Shown here piece by piece: positions 33,636 through 44,194 of a DNA stretch of 64,000 nucleotides. The notes beneath the pieces are model-generated. The model was not told where the DNA came from, searched no databases, and saw only the letters and a list, made by a program, of their open reading frames with translations. Where the stretch lies: assembly GCF_910593845.1 (NCBI RefSeq), contig NZ_CAJVAS010000002.1, positions 1 to 64,000 of the forward strand. The letters run 5' to 3'. How positions within the stretch are numbered: the first letter of the stretch is position 1; each line of letters starts with the position of its first letter. Origin of the DNA: Paenibacillus solanacearum (GTDB taxonomy: Bacteria; Bacillota; Bacilli; Paenibacillales; NBRC-103111). The translations under genes and the position numbers were made by a program.

Positions 33636-34463
33636 TTATTTACAAAAAATATGTTTGCCGATTTGCTTCACTTGCGGCCGGCTCCAAATCCACTTGGACG
33701 TTGCTGTGACCGGGTTAAAGTAATAAATGCAGCCCCCGGTCGGATCGGAACCGTTCAGCGCTTCCAGCACCGCTTTTTTGGACGATTCGTCCGGTGTCAG
33801 CCAAATTTGGCCGTCGGCGACCGCCGTAAATGCCCCCGGCTGAAAAATTACGCCCGAGACGGTATTCGGGAAGCTGGCATGCTTCACCCGATTCAGAATG
33901 ACCGCAGCTACGGCCACTTGGCCAATGTACGGCTCGCCCCGCGCTTCGCCGTGCACAGCATTGGCCATCAGGTTCAAATCCTGCTCCGACAAGCCGAGCT
34001 TGGTCGAAGGCGCCATGCCGGCATTCGTCGAAGCAGGCGGCTGTACGGCTTCTCCCCCTCCGCCGCCACCGGCGCCTCCGGCAGCCGATCCCGTGCCGCT
34101 TTGCGAACCTGGCAGCCAAGGCGGCAAATCCGCGGCGGACGCTTTCCAATCCTTCGTCGCTTCCCACAGCTTCAGCTTCGTCTTGCTGCCGGCAACGCCG
34201 TCCGCCTGCAAGCCAAACTCGGACTGGAACCATTTGAGCGATTTCAGCGTCTTATACCCGAAATCGCCGTCGACCTTGCCGCTATAAAAGCCCAGATGCT
34301 TCAATCGCCCCTGGAGCTCATATACATCCGCCGTTCCGCTGGCGCCGTAGCGAATTTCATTGGCGCTGAACGTCTGCGTCGTATTCATTCGATGTTTCAG
34401 CTCGATACCGGCGATTAATACCAGCACCAAGCACACGGTAATCACGATCAATCGCTTGTTCAT
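33636..34463 (-). CDS. sleB: Spore cortex-lytic enzyme SleB
   Basis: 275 residues. A signal/anchor segment (LIVITVCLVLVLIAGIEL) precedes a peptidoglycan-binding domain (LQGRLKHLGFYSGKVDGDFG), then a Gly-rich linker and the SleB hydrolase domain (LMANAVHGEARGEPYIGQVA). The conserved glutamate in HGEARGEP is the likely catalytic acid. The enzyme is a lytic transglycosylase of germinating spores. A full sigma-G promoter match lies 51 nt upstream, which agrees with forespore expression. Confidence 0.94.
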   Translation of the reverse strand: MNKRLIVITVCLVLVLIAGIELKHRMNTTQTFSANEIRYGASGTADVYELQGRLKHLGFYSGKVDGDFGYKTLKSLKWFQSEFGLQADGVAGSKTKLKLWEATKDWKASAADLPPWLPGSQSGTGSAAGGAGGGGGGEAVQPPASTNAGMAPSTKLGLSEQDLNLMANAVHGEARGEPYIGQVAVAAVILNRVKHASFPNTVSGVIFQPGAFTAVADGQIWLTPDESSKKAVLEALNGSDPTGGCIYYFNPVTATSKWIWSRPQVKQIGKHIFCK

Positions 34464-34513
34464 TTCCGATTACTCACCCTTCTCTCCAACGTAATTGGCA
34501 ACCTTTTTAAGGT

Positions 34514-34543
34514 TATTATGAGAAAGGGAGTCAGCTTCTATTC
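34514..34543 (-). promoter_or_regulatory. Sigma-G promoter of sleB
   Basis: GAATA (34539-34543), an 18-bp spacer, and CATAATA (34514-34520) on the minus strand match the consensus GHATR-N18-CATNMTA at every position. Confidence 0.8.
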
Positions 34544-34545
34544 AG

Positions 34546-34576
34546 CAAAAAGAGGGAATGCTTGGGCATTCCCTCT
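34546..34576 (-). terminator. Intrinsic terminator after ftsK/spoIIIE
   Basis: AGAGGGAATGC (34551-34561) and GCATTCCCTCT (34566-34576) form an 11-bp stem, followed by TTTTTGC on the minus strand. Confidence 0.9.
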
Positions 34577-34590
34577 CGGCGGATCGCCTA

Positions 34591-37182
34591 TTATGAGCTC
34601 ATCCGGTTGATCTGATACTGTTCCATTGTTACGAGTACTTCCCTCGGCTTGCTCCCCTCGTAAGGGCCGACGATGCCGCGGGCTTCCATCGTGTCGATCA
34701 AACGGGCAGCCCGTGTATAGCCGACGCGCATTCTGCGCTGCAGCAGCGAGACGGACGCCTGCTTCGCCTCCAGTATGATTTGAACGGCCTGGTCGTACAG
34801 TTCGTCCTCGAACTGATCCTGCCCTTCCGGCTGCTCTTCCACTTGCGGCACCATGTCTTCGACATAGTTCGCTTGACCTTGCGTCCGCACGTAGTTGACG
34901 ACCGCTTCAACCTCCGGATCGGACAAGAACGCGCCTTGCACCCGAACCGGCTTGGAAGCGCCCATCGGGAGATACAGCATATCCCCGCGGCCGAGCAGCT
35001 TCTCGGCGCCGACCATGTCAAGAATCGTCCGCGAGTCGACCTGGGACGATACGCCGAACGCAATCCGCGACGGAATGTTCGCTTTGATGACGCCTGTAAT
35101 GACGTCGACCGACGGACGCTGCGTAGCGATAATCAAGTGAATGCCGGCGGCCCGCGCCATCTGCGCCAAGCGGCAGATGGAGTCTTCGACGTCGTTTGCC
35201 GCCACCATCATCAAGTCCGCAAGCTCGTCCACGATGACGACAATATACGGCAGCGGAGCGCCGCTCTGCGTCTCGACCAGCATCGAGTTGTAGCCTTCGA
35301 TGTTGCGCGTGCCGCTCTTGGAGAACAGCTCGTATCGTTTCTCCATCTCCACCACGACTTTTTTGAGTGCCAGCGACGCCCGCCTCGGGTCGGTCACGAC
35401 CGGCGCGAGCAAATGCGGAATTCCGTTATAGACGTTCAGCTCGACCATCTTCGGGTCGATCATCAAAAACTTCACTTCATCCGGCTTGGCTTTGTACAGT
35501 ACGCTTGTAATAATGCCGTTGATGCAAACCGACTTACCCGAGCCGGTAGCTCCGGCTACGAGCATATGCGGCATACGCGCCAAATTGCCGACGATCGGCT
35601 GTCCGGAAATATCGCGGCCGAGCGTGATGGACATCTTCGCGGCCGAATCCTGGAATGCCGGACTTTCCATGACTTCGCGCATGGTAACGACCGATACTTC
35701 CGTATTCGGAACTTCGATGCCAATCGCGGACTTGCCGGGGATCGGTGCTTCCATCCGAATGTCTTTGGCTGCCAGCGCCAAAGCGATATCGTCAGTCAAA
35801 CTGACGATCCGGCTCACCTTCACCCCGACGTCCGGCTGAATCTCATAACGGGTGACGGCCGGGCCGCGCACCACTTCAAGCACCTTCGCGCGAACGCCGA
35901 AGCTCTCCAGCGTCGCCTCCAGCTTGCGCGCCACTGCCTTGTAGTCGAGCGCATCCGCCCCTTTGCCTACCGCCGGCTTCGCCAGCAGCTGCAGCGACGG
36001 CAGCTCGTAAGGGATTTCGAGCGGCTTGTTGCGGATATCGAATTCTTCTCCGGACAGATCCTCTTCTCCGTCCGGGGGCGCGTCGGCGTCTGCCGCTTTG
36101 GCCGACTTGGGTTTCGCCGCTGGTGTGGAGGATGCCGCAGCAGCGGCAGACGGCTTGGCCGCGATCGAGCCGAGCTCGTTCTCCTGCTTGACCTGCTCCT
36201 GAAAATCGCGGATAACCGGTATCGCATAATCCGCTTCCGGCTCTTCGTAATCCGCTGCGCCGCCCTTCAGGGTGTCGGGGTAGGCCGGGTCCGGCTCCGC
36301 GGAATAGACGGTAACCTCTGCCGGGACTTCCTCTGCGGCACGGCTGCCCGCCTTCGCCGGTTTCCCCTCTTTGCCTGCGGAAGGATTGATCAATTCGAAG
36401 AACATCGAACGCTTTTTGCCTGTCTTCCGTTCTTTGCGCTCCGGACGCAGCGTCTCCTCGTCGAACTCGTCATCCATCGGGAAAAAGGCAGGCTGCGGCT
36501 TCTTCCTCTTGTCCTGCGGCGCTTCCGCCGCTTTTTTCCGCGGCTTGCTTTGCTGCATGATTCGTTTTATGTATTGGCCCAGAAGCGTGTCCGCGAACGA
36601 CTTGCGTCCCCGAATCCGCTCCACCAAATCGCCCACCGAGATGCCGGTGACGAGGATGAAGCCGGAAACGAACAACGTGTATTGCAGCAGCCGCGCTCCC
36701 AGGTTATCGAACAGAAAGTGAAACACGGCGTACAAGAACGCGCCGATCATGCCGCCCCCGACCCCATCGGTGAGGATCGTTTGTCCCCCGGGCTTGGAGC
36801 CCAGCCCCGATACCAGGCTTGACCAGGTTTGGGACAAAATTTGCCCGTCCGTAAAATTCCCTTTGGGAAACAACTGGGCGAACAGGCTGATATGGCTCAT
36901 CAGCAGCAGCGAAAGCAAAATGAGCAGCACCCCGGTCTTGCGGGACGTTCGCCACACGGGCCATTCCCGTTTCATCATCACATACAGTCCGGCATATATG
37001 AATATCAGCGGAATGATAAAATCCCACGTTCCAATCACAAAACGGAACAAATACGTCAGCGAACGGGCAACCGACCCTTCCCGGGATAAAGCGATAATCG
37101 ATAATGTCAATATGACGATGCCGTATAGTTCGAATTTCAGGTTCGTCTTGATGCCTTTGCCTCGTTTTCTGCGTTTGGCCAA
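34591..37182 (-). CDS. spoIIIE: FtsK/SpoIIIE DNA translocase
   Basis: 863 residues. Four hydrophobic membrane segments lie in the first 180 residues. A charged linker follows, then the RecA-like motor with Walker A ([12 protein letters not shown]), Walker B ([15 protein letters not shown]) and the C-terminal gamma winged helix ([18 protein letters not shown]). SpoIIIE pumps the chromosome into the forespore. The gene position next to tepA/ylzJ supports SpoIIIE; a second FtsK/SftA may exist elsewhere. Confidence 0.94.
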   Translation of the reverse strand: MAKRRKRGKGIKTNLKFELYGIVILTLSIIALSREGSVARSLTYLFRFVIGTWDFIIPLIFIYAGLYVMMKREWPVWRTSRKTGVLLILLSLLLMSHISLFAQLFPKGNFTDGQILSQTWSSLVSGLGSKPGGQTILTDGVGGGMIGAFLYAVFHFLFDNLGARLLQYTLFVSGFILVTGISVGDLVERIRGRKSFADTLLGQYIKRIMQQSKPRKKAAEAPQDKRKKPQPAFFPMDDEFDEETLRPERKERKTGKKRSMFFELINPSAGKEGKPAKAGSRAAEEVPAEVTVYSAEPDPAYPDTLKGGAADYEEPEADYAIPVIRDFQEQVKQENELGSIAAKPSAAAAASSTPAAKPKSAKAADADAPPDGEEDLSGEEFDIRNKPLEIPYELPSLQLLAKPAVGKGADALDYKAVARKLEATLESFGVRAKVLEVVRGPAVTRYEIQPDVGVKVSRIVSLTDDIALALAAKDIRMEAPIPGKSAIGIEVPNTEVSVVTMREVMESPAFQDSAAKMSITLGRDISGQPIVGNLARMPHMLVAGATGSGKSVCINGIITSVLYKAKPDEVKFLMIDPKMVELNVYNGIPHLLAPVVTDPRRASLALKKVVVEMEKRYELFSKSGTRNIEGYNSMLVETQSGAPLPYIVVIVDELADLMMVAANDVEDSICRLAQMARAAGIHLIIATQRPSVDVITGVIKANIPSRIAFGVSSQVDSRTILDMVGAEKLLGRGDMLYLPMGASKPVRVQGAFLSDPEVEAVVNYVRTQGQANYVEDMVPQVEEQPEGQDQFEDELYDQAVQIILEAKQASVSLLQRRMRVGYTRAARLIDTMEARGIVGPYEGSKPREVLVTMEQYQINRMSS

Positions 37183-37255
37183 GGTCGCTCACCCCCAAGA
37201 CACTATTATACCATAAACTGGGGAAGAGCTGAAACGAGCCTTTTGCATCTTGTTG

Positions 37256-37486
37256 TTAGCCCTGCAGTACCGGTTGAAACTCAATCATTCTTCCCGGCGC
37301 ATACTGCGGGTTCAAGAAATCTTGCGGGTTGCAGCTCAGAAGCCGAACGATCATCGCCTGATGTCCGTTCATCGGCTGTACCTGCATCGTTACCCCGTTA
37401 ATGGCGATTTCGACTGTCTGGGACTGCTCGACCGCCTCCATATTGTCCATAACCGCTTCCAGCGGAAGAATGCTGTAGTGAATCAT
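37256..37486 (-). CDS. ylzJ: YlzJ-like protein
   Basis: 76 residues beginning [20 protein letters not shown] and ending [13 protein letters not shown], the form of the YlzJ family. It is small, beta-rich and of unknown function. It starts inside the 3' end of tepA with a 4-nt overlap, so it is translationally coupled. Confidence 0.9.
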   Translation of the reverse strand: MIHYSILPLEAVMDNMEAVEQSQTVEIAINGVTMQVQPMNGHQAMIVRLLSCNPQDFLNPQYAPGRMIEFQPVLQG

Positions 37487-38223
37487 TGCATCAGACCTCC
37501 CGATTGGCCGTTGCGCCGTTCCTCAATCAACCGGTTCAGCTCGCGGATGCCTTCGCCGATCCCGCCAAGCCGGTTGATCAACCCGTACTTCACCGCATCC
37601 GGGCCGACGACGGTTGTTCCGATGTCTCGCGTCAGCTCACCGGTCTTGAACATCAGTTCCTTGAATTTCTCCTCGGAAATTTGGGAATGCCCGGTTACGA
37701 AGCGAATAACCCTCTCCTGCATCTTATCCAAATATTCAAATGTTTGCGGTACGCCGATGACGAGGCCGTTCAGACGAATCGGGTGAATCGTCATCGTCGC
37801 CGTCTCTGCGATCAGCGAATGGTTCGATGCGACGGCAATCGGCACGCCGATGCTGTGCCCGCCGCCTAATACGAGCGTGACCGTCGGTTTGGACAACGTG
37901 GCGATCATCTCGGCGATGGCAAGTCCTGCCTCCACATCTCCGCCTACCGTGTTCAAGATGATCAGAACACCTTCGATTTTCGGATTTTGTTCGGCCGCCA
38001 CGAGCTGCGGGATCAAATGTTCGTACTTGGTCGTCTTATTTTGCGGCGGCAGCACCATATGCCCTTCGATTTGTCCGATGATCGTCATGCAAAAAATGTT
38101 CGATTCGCCGGACGGCGTTGCGGTTTGCCCCAGCTGCTGAATCGTTTCGACGGCTGCGCTCTTTTTGGCTTCCTCGGCCGATGGCGGCTGCTGTTCCAAT
38201 TTATTGTTAGACAATGTGTACAT
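37483..38223 (-). CDS. tepA: TepA, ClpP-like translocation-enhancing protein
   Basis: 246 residues of the ClpP/crotonase fold. The nucleophile serine is likely in [14 protein letters not shown] and the histidine in [12 protein letters not shown]. TepA in Bacillus assists degradation of signal peptides or protein translocation at the membrane. It lies downstream of RNase J behind a distinct terminator, as in the Bacillus cluster. Confidence 0.9.
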   Translation of the reverse strand: MYTLSNNKLEQQPPSAEEAKKSAAVETIQQLGQTATPSGESNIFCMTIIGQIEGHMVLPPQNKTTKYEHLIPQLVAAEQNPKIEGVLIILNTVGGDVEAGLAIAEMIATLSKPTVTLVLGGGHSIGVPIAVASNHSLIAETATMTIHPIRLNGLVIGVPQTFEYLDKMQERVIRFVTGHSQISEEKFKELMFKTGELTRDIGTTVVGPDAVKYGLINRLGGIGEGIRELNRLIEERRNGQSGGLMQ

Positions 38224-38297
38224 GCCGGGTATCCTCCCATGGTCTGATTTCTCCCATAGTATGGTTGTCCCGCCTTAAATTATGCACCACCTCGCAT

Positions 38298-38332
38298 AAA
38301 AAAGACCTCGCGAATGACACACTCGCAAGGTC
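38298..38332 (-). terminator. Intrinsic terminator between rnj-side and tepA-side genes
   Basis: The GACCT-GCGA stem (38304-38332) precedes a T run on the minus strand. It lies downstream of tepA in plus coordinates, between tepA and the RNase J gene, and the T run faces tepA, so it ends the RNase J transcript. Confidence 0.8.
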
Positions 38333-38383
38333 GGTGAACGGTTAAGCTATATGCAATGAACGGGCTATGACTGGTGGTTTGAA

Positions 38384-40060
38384 TCAAACTTCCATAATAA
38401 TTGGAAGAATCATTGGTCTTCTTCTGGTTTGTTCATATAAAAATCGTCCTAATGCGTCTTTCACATGTGTCTTCAGCGAAGCCCATTCGTTAACGTTCTC
38501 GTTCATCAAACGTTGAAGCGTGTTCGTTACGATACGGTTCGCCTCGTCAAGCAGCCCTTCGGATTCGCGCACATAGACGAAGCCGCGCGAAATGATGTCC
38601 GGGCCGGACAAAATAGCGCCGTCCTGCTTGCTGAGCGTTACGACGACGACCAGGATGCCGTCCTGCGACAGCAGCTTGCGGTCGCGCAGTACGATATTGC
38701 CGACGTCGCCTACGCCGAGGCCGTCGATCAATACGTTGCCTGCCGGCACTTTGGAGCCTTTACGGGCTGCGCCATCCTGAACTTCGACCGTGTCGCCATT
38801 GTCGATAATGAAAATATCTTCTTTGGCTATGCCGACCGATTCCGCCAGCATGCCGTGCTGGCGAAGCATCCGATATTCCCCGTGAATCGGGATGAAATAG
38901 CGCGGCTTCATGATGTTGAGCATCAACTTCAGCTCTTCTTGGCTTCCGTGTCCGGAAACGTGCACGCCGGTGATCGAACCCGGACCGTAAATCACATGGG
39001 CCCCGATCCGCATCAACTCATCGACAGTTCGTCCCACGTACCGCTCGTTCCCTGGAATCGGCGTCGCAGCGATAATGACCGTATCTCCCGGCAAAATATC
39101 CACTTTGCGGTGAGTCGAACGGGCCATCCGGGTCAAAGCCGACATCGGCTCTCCTTGGCTGCCGGTGGACAAAATCACGACGCGATCCGCCGCAAGCTTG
39201 TTCACTTCTTCCGGCTCGATCAGCATTCCGTCAGGAATACGGAGATATCCAAGCTCGCTGGCGATCGTTACGACGTTCACCATGCTGCGTCCGATGACCG
39301 TCATTTTCCGTCTCGTAACTTCAGCGGCGTCGATCACCTGTTGAATCCGGTGAATATTGGATGCAAACGTCGCGATAATGACCCGCTGCTTCGCTTTGCG
39401 AAACACTTCTTCGATCTCCGTGCCGACGCTTCTCTCCGACCCGGTATATCCCGGCCGCTCTGCATTCGTGCTATCGGACAAGAGTGCGAGCACGCCTCTG
39501 GCTCCGATCGCCGCCATCCGGTGCAAATCGGCATACTGCTCATTGACCGGCGTTTGATCGAACTTGAAGTCGCCCGTGTGCACCACATTGCCTTCCGGCG
39601 TTTCGAGGCACACGCCTACGGAATCCGGAATACTATGGTTGGTCTTGAAGAACGTGGCGTTCATGCAGCCGAGCTTCAGCTCCGAATCCGACGTAATAAC
39701 GACACGTTTCGTTTCTCCAAGCAGATTGGCTTCTCTCAGCTTCGTTTCGATCAAACCCAGAGTCAAGCGCGTTCCGTATACAGGAACGTTCAAATGCTTC
39801 AGTACATAAGGTAATCCGCCGATATGGTCTTCGTGACCATGGGTGATGATAATGCCTCTGACTTTATCCCGATTCTCTGTCAGGTAGGAAATGTCCGGGA
39901 TTACAATATCGATCCCGAGCATGTCTTCCTCCGGAAATTTCAAACCGCAATCGATCACTACGATATCGTTTGCGTACTGCACCACATACATATTTTTGCC
40001 GATTTCACCCACGCCGCCCAGGGCGAAAATCGTAAGTTTGTCTATATTTTTTTTGGACAA
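38384..40060 (-). CDS. rnj: Ribonuclease J
   Basis: 558 residues. The metallo-beta-lactamase core has ITHGHEDHIGGLP, HTGDFKFDQTPV and the beta-CASP motif segments STNAERPGYTGSE and SGHGSQEE. The C-terminus ends RRRPMILPIIMEV. The intact HGHEDH motif resembles catalytically active RNase J1, although the locus (next to dapA and tepA) corresponds to rnjB in Bacillus subtilis. It degrades RNA 5' to 3' and endonucleolytically. The TTG start at 40060 has AAGGAGG nine bases upstream. Confidence 0.93.
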   Translation of the reverse strand: MSKKNIDKLTIFALGGVGEIGKNMYVVQYANDIVVIDCGLKFPEEDMLGIDIVIPDISYLTENRDKVRGIIITHGHEDHIGGLPYVLKHLNVPVYGTRLTLGLIETKLREANLLGETKRVVITSDSELKLGCMNATFFKTNHSIPDSVGVCLETPEGNVVHTGDFKFDQTPVNEQYADLHRMAAIGARGVLALLSDSTNAERPGYTGSERSVGTEIEEVFRKAKQRVIIATFASNIHRIQQVIDAAEVTRRKMTVIGRSMVNVVTIASELGYLRIPDGMLIEPEEVNKLAADRVVILSTGSQGEPMSALTRMARSTHRKVDILPGDTVIIAATPIPGNERYVGRTVDELMRIGAHVIYGPGSITGVHVSGHGSQEELKLMLNIMKPRYFIPIHGEYRMLRQHGMLAESVGIAKEDIFIIDNGDTVEVQDGAARKGSKVPAGNVLIDGLGVGDVGNIVLRDRKLLSQDGILVVVVTLSKQDGAILSGPDIISRGFVYVRESEGLLDEANRIVTNTLQRLMNENVNEWASLKTHVKDALGRFLYEQTRRRPMILPIIMEV

Positions 40061-40230
40061 GTAAATAAACCTCCTTGGAATTAATTGACGACGATATTTT
40101 TGTATGAACAAAAAACCAATATACCGCACCAGTCACTTGCCATCATTATACATGATCAAAATAAGCAATTACAAGTTAGCTGCCTTCAAGGCCGAATCCC
40201 CTCGGTAAGCGTATTGTTTCCCAAAACAAT

Positions 40231-40259
40231 AAAACCGATGCCGGAATGGCACCGATTTT
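40231..40259 (-). terminator. Intrinsic terminator after dapA
   Basis: A 12-bp stem with two G-T pairs (about 40231-40242 with 40248-40259), followed by a T-rich segment on the minus strand. Confidence 0.78.
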
Positions 40260-40272
40260 GCCTCAAAAGAGC

Positions 40273-41148
40273 TCATTCAAACAGCGTTGCAATGAACTGT
40301 CCTTCTTTTTCGGTTACATCCACGAGCGGCAAGCGTACGCTTCCAACCCTAATGCCTTTATGGTTCAATGCGAATTTCACAGGAGCCGGGCTCGGTACGC
40401 GATGCGGACAAAAGAACAATCCGCGGAATACCGGCAACAGCTTGCCGTGAAGCTTCGCCGCCTCTTGAACATTTCCCTGTAAATAGAAGTTTATCATACT
40501 TTTCATTTCTTTTCCAATGACATGGCTCGCAACGCTTACGATGCCATGGGCGCCAACGGCCAGTGCAGGCAAAGCCGAGCTGTCGTCTCCGCTGTACACC
40601 GTAAATCCTGGCGCAGCCCCGCTTACAATCTGGGTCAGCTGGTCCGTGTCAGCGCAATCTTTCGTAGCCACGACATTCGGAATGTGCGACAGACGGATGG
40701 TCGTATCGGGATCAATGTTGATTCCCGTGCGCCCCGGAACGTTATAAAGAATAACCGGGATGCTGACCGACTCGGCAATCGCCTTGAAATGCTGGTACAG
40801 CCCTTCCTGCGACGTACGGCTGTAATAGGGGGCGACAAGTAGCAGCGCATCGACGCCGAGCTTCTCCGCCTCCTGCGACAAATGAATCGAATGGGCGGTA
40901 TCGTTGCTGCCCGTTCCGGCAATAATTTTGTAACGGCCGTTGGCGTGCTTTACCGCCGCGGCGAACAATCCAAGCTTCTCTTCCTCTGTCAACGTCGGCG
41001 ATTCGCCCGTCGTGCCGCAAATAACGAGGCTGTCGCTTTGCTGCTCGTCGATCGCGTAATCCATCACCTTTTCGAATGCGGCCCAATCTACCTGCAAGTT
41101 GTCGTCAAAAGGCGTTACCAACGCTGTTATCAGTCTTCCGAAATCCAC
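40273..41148 (-). CDS. dapA: 4-hydroxy-tetrahydrodipicolinate synthase
   Basis: 291 residues of the aldolase-barrel family. The Schiff-base lysine is K163 in NVVATKDCADTD and the proton-relay tyrosine is Y135 in ILYNVPGRTG. The GTTGES motif is at residues 45-50. It condenses pyruvate with aspartate semialdehyde, feeding lysine, cell-wall diaminopimelate and spore dipicolinate. It ends the dpaA-dpaB-asd-dapG-dapA cluster. Confidence 0.97.
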   Translation of the reverse strand: MDFGRLITALVTPFDDNLQVDWAAFEKVMDYAIDEQQSDSLVICGTTGESPTLTEEEKLGLFAAAVKHANGRYKIIAGTGSNDTAHSIHLSQEAEKLGVDALLLVAPYYSRTSQEGLYQHFKAIAESVSIPVILYNVPGRTGINIDPDTTIRLSHIPNVVATKDCADTDQLTQIVSGAAPGFTVYSGDDSSALPALAVGAHGIVSVASHVIGKEMKSMINFYLQGNVQEAAKLHGKLLPVFRGLFFCPHRVPSPAPVKFALNHKGIRVGSVRLPLVDVTEKEGQFIATLFE

Positions 41149-41167
41149 GACAAGTCCTCCTAATCAT

Positions 41168-42382
41168 TCATCTGTGCAATGCAAACTGTCTATGAAGCGC
41201 GCGCACCGCCTTCGCCATGTCTTCTCCCTGGACAAGCACCCAGATCGTGGCATGCGAATCGGCGGATTGCAGTATCTGTATATCTTCACCCGTCAATGCT
41301 TCGACAATATTCGCCATAATGCCCGGCACGCCGCTCATTCCTCCGCCGATGACGGACACTTTGGCGCAGTGTGGCGTAAGATAAGGCTCGTAGCCAAGCT
41401 GGCGCAGCGTGTCCGCCGCTCGCCGTGCTTCATGATCGAATACGGTATACACGACGCCGGACGGGTTGACATTGATAAAATCGACGCTGATCCGCTGCAG
41501 CGCCATCGCTTTGAATACACCGAGCTGCAGGTCGTAGCTGCCTTCCTGCGCCAGCACTTGGATTTGCGTAATATTCGCGGCGTTGGCTATACCCGTCACG
41601 AGGCGGTCCTGTACTCCGGCTTCGCCCTTGATCGCATCCGGGTGCGTCACAAGCGTTCCCGGTTCTTTCGTGAACGTCGATCGTACGCGCACCGGAATGT
41701 TCGCGTGCATCGCCAGTTCGACGGCGCGGGGATGAATCACTTTGGCGCCGAGATGCGCCATATTGCATATTTCCATATACGATACGGCGGACAACGGTTT
41801 GGCCTCGGACACAATGCGCGGATCGGCTGTCAAGATGCCGCCGACATCTGTGAAAATATCGACGATCTCCGCCCGGAGCGCCGCGCCGAGTGCTGTCGCC
41901 GACGTATCGCTGCCTCCCCGGCCCAGCGTAGTGAAATCCCCTGCTTTGGAAGCTCCCTGAAAGCCTGCGACAATGACAACGTTTCCTTGATCCAGCAGCT
42001 TCAGGATGCGTTCGGGATGAATCGACAATATTTGCGCATTCCCGAAGTCGTCATTCGTTACAATCCCCGCCTGCGCTCCGGTCAATGCGGCCGCCGGAAT
42101 GCCCTCGGCCCGGAGCAGGCTGCACAAGGTAGCCGCAGAGATCAGCTCGCCGCAGCAGAGCAGCATATCTTTCTCCCTGTCGGGCAGCCCTTCGCCATTA
42201 TGGCTTATCCAATCCAATAAAGTGTCCGTTGCGTAAGGCTCTCCCTTACGCCCCATAGCCGATACGACGACGACGAGTTTGTATTGTTGCTGCAGCGCAT
42301 CTCGGATGTGTTCGATAACGTGTGCTCTGGCTTCGGCTGTGGATAAGGACGTGCCTCCGAATTTCTGCACCAAGATCTTCAT
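41168..42382 (-). CDS. dapG: Aspartate kinase (DapG type)
   Basis: 404 residues, the length of Bacillus DapG. The kinase motif is VQKFGGTSL, followed by VVVSAMGRKGEPYATDTLL and TTLGRGGSDTSATALG. Two ACT domains close the protein. DapG is the diaminopimelate-sensitive isozyme. GGGGGATC lies before the ATG at 42382. The position between asd and dapA supports its role in dipicolinate and cell-wall supply. Confidence 0.95.
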   Translation of the reverse strand: MKILVQKFGGTSLSTAEARAHVIEHIRDALQQQYKLVVVVSAMGRKGEPYATDTLLDWISHNGEGLPDREKDMLLCCGELISAATLCSLLRAEGIPAAALTGAQAGIVTNDDFGNAQILSIHPERILKLLDQGNVVIVAGFQGASKAGDFTTLGRGGSDTSATALGAALRAEIVDIFTDVGGILTADPRIVSEAKPLSAVSYMEICNMAHLGAKVIHPRAVELAMHANIPVRVRSTFTKEPGTLVTHPDAIKGEAGVQDRLVTGIANAANITQIQVLAQEGSYDLQLGVFKAMALQRISVDFINVNPSGVVYTVFDHEARRAADTLRQLGYEPYLTPHCAKVSVIGGGMSGVPGIMANIVEALTGEDIQILQSADSHATIWVLVQGEDMAKAVRALHRQFALHR

Positions 42383-42515
42383 CCAAAGATCCCCCTTCTC
42401 CATCAAAGCCTGCAATGAAATAGGCAAAAACCTGGCTTCCCATGCGTCACAGGAAGCCAGCATAAACCGACAGCGGCGCGCCTAATACCGGGGCGAATCC
42501 GCTGTGGCGTATCGA

Positions 42516-43556
42516 TTAGTTTTCTTCTATAGCAATATATTCCGCAATCTGCACCGCATTCCAAGCCGCGCCTTTCAGCAGATTGTCGGAAACGATCCAC
42601 ATGTTGAGCGCGCGCGGGTTGCTCAAGTCGCGGCGAACCCGGCCGACGAACGTCTCCAGTTTGCCCGCCGCTTCGGTTGCAAGCGGATATACTTGCTCCG
42701 CCGGATTGTCCTGGAGCACGATGCCCGGCGCATCCGCAAGCAGCTGCTTCACTTCTTCAACGTCAAAATCCGACTTGAGCTCGACGTAGACCGACTCGGA
42801 ATGTCCGTAAACTACGGGTACCCGCACACAGGTTGCAGTCACTTCAAGGGAGTCGTCGCCCATGATCTTCTTCGTTTCGTTGATCATTTTCATTTCTTCG
42901 TAAGTAAATCCGTTCTCGACGAATTTGTCGATTTGCGGAATCGCGTTAAACGCGATTTGATGCTTCTTCGGAAGCGCTCCGACCGGCAAAATTTGCGGTT
43001 CTACTTCGTTGCCGTTCACGATTTCCTTGGATTGGCGCAGCATCTCGTCAATCGCGCGCGCGCCTGCACCGGATACCGCCTGATACGTCGAAACGATGAT
43101 GCGGGAGATGCCATACCGGTCATAGAGCGGTTTCAGGGTTTGCACCATCTGAATCGTCGAGCAGTTCGGGTTGGCGATGACGCCTTTATGTTCGTTGATT
43201 TTGTCCATGTTGACTTCCGGCACGACAAGCGGCGTCTCCGGATCCATACGGAAAGCGCTCGTGTTGTCGACGCATACCGTTCCGCGCTTGATCGCCTCCG
43301 GCACGAGCGCCCGGCTGACGTCGCCGCCAGCGCTGAACAGCGCAATGTCGACGCCATCGAAGCTTTCCGGCTTCGCTTCTTCCAGCGTAATTTCACGGCC
43401 TTTAAAGGAAAGCTTCGAGCCTGCGGAACGGGCCGAAGACAACAGCTTCAATTCGTTAATGGGGAAATTCCGTTCTGCGAGCAAGCGGAGAATTTGTTCT
43501 CCTACGGCACCTGTTGCGCCCACGACTGCGACATTGAATAACTTTTGATTCGACAT
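42516..43556 (-). CDS. asd: Aspartate-semialdehyde dehydrogenase
   Basis: 346 residues. The NADP turn is VVGATGAVGEQIL and the nucleophilic cysteine is in VIANPNCSTIQM. It reduces aspartyl phosphate to aspartate semialdehyde. GGGGAGAG precedes the ATG at 43556; the longer frame is dropped. It lies 44 nt after dpaB in the same cluster. Confidence 0.96.
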   Translation of the reverse strand: MSNQKLFNVAVVGATGAVGEQILRLLAERNFPINELKLLSSARSAGSKLSFKGREITLEEAKPESFDGVDIALFSAGGDVSRALVPEAIKRGTVCVDNTSAFRMDPETPLVVPEVNMDKINEHKGVIANPNCSTIQMVQTLKPLYDRYGISRIIVSTYQAVSGAGARAIDEMLRQSKEIVNGNEVEPQILPVGALPKKHQIAFNAIPQIDKFVENGFTYEEMKMINETKKIMGDDSLEVTATCVRVPVVYGHSESVYVELKSDFDVEEVKQLLADAPGIVLQDNPAEQVYPLATEAAGKLETFVGRVRRDLSNPRALNMWIVSDNLLKGAAWNAVQIAEYIAIEEN

Positions 43557-43600
43557 AAGTTGTCTCTCCCCTGCGGTCATGAATATATCGTAAGTGGGAA

Positions 43601-44194
43601 TCAGTAATTGAAGCGCTCAATCAGCATCGGCTGCAGCTGCTTGCCTTGAAGCGCGGCTTCGCACGTTTCCATCACCAGATCCATTCGCGCGACTAGCGAA
43701 TTGGGCTTGGCGGCAGGCGCGTCCTGACCGAACGGCACAAAATAGATGTTCTTCGTAATCAGCAGCTTGCCGACGTTCATCGCATTCAGTCCAAGTCCGT
43801 CATTGGTAGAAATCGCCAGCACAAGCGGCCGCTGATTGCGCATTTGCGCCTTCGCAGCCATCAGCACCGGACTTTCCGTTATGGCGTTGGCCAGCTTGCT
43901 CGTCGTATTTCCCGTGCAGGGCGCGATCAACATGACGTCCAGCAGCTTGGAAGGGCCGAGCGGCTCTGCATCTACAATTGAAGAAATAATATCATTTCCT
44001 GTGATGTCTTTCAACTGTTTTTGCCAATTTTCCGATGTCCCGAACCTCGTATCGGTTGTCATGAGCGTATTCGATACGATCGGTACGACACGGGCTCCGG
44101 CATCGACAAACCGCTGTACTTGCGGCATGACTTCAGCAAACGTGCAATGCGATCCGGTCAGCGCAAACCCCACCGTTATGTTATGCCAATTCAC
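43601..44194 (-). CDS. dpaB: Dipicolinate synthase subunit B
   Basis: 197 residues of the flavoprotein-like fold (VGFALTGSHCTFAEVMPQ, LIAPCTGNTTSKLANAI). With DpaA it forms dipicolinic acid, the spore core chelator, in the mother cell. Its ATG overlaps the dpaA stop codon by 4 nt. Also called SpoVFB. Confidence 0.96.
   Translation of the reverse strand: MNWHNITVGFALTGSHCTFAEVMPQVQRFVDAGARVVPIVSNTLMTTDTRFGTSENWQKQLKDITGNDIISSIVDAEPLGPSKLLDVMLIAPCTGNTTSKLANAITESPVLMAAKAQMRNQRPLVLAISTNDGLGLNAMNVGKLLITKNIYFVPFGQDAPAAKPNSLVARMDLVMETCEAALQGKQLQPMLIERFNY

Noticed and set aside
34780-36822. 680-residue plus-strand ORF antisense to the SpoIIIE gene
   Set aside because: It is Arg/His-rich with no domain and lies fully opposite a well-supported gene.
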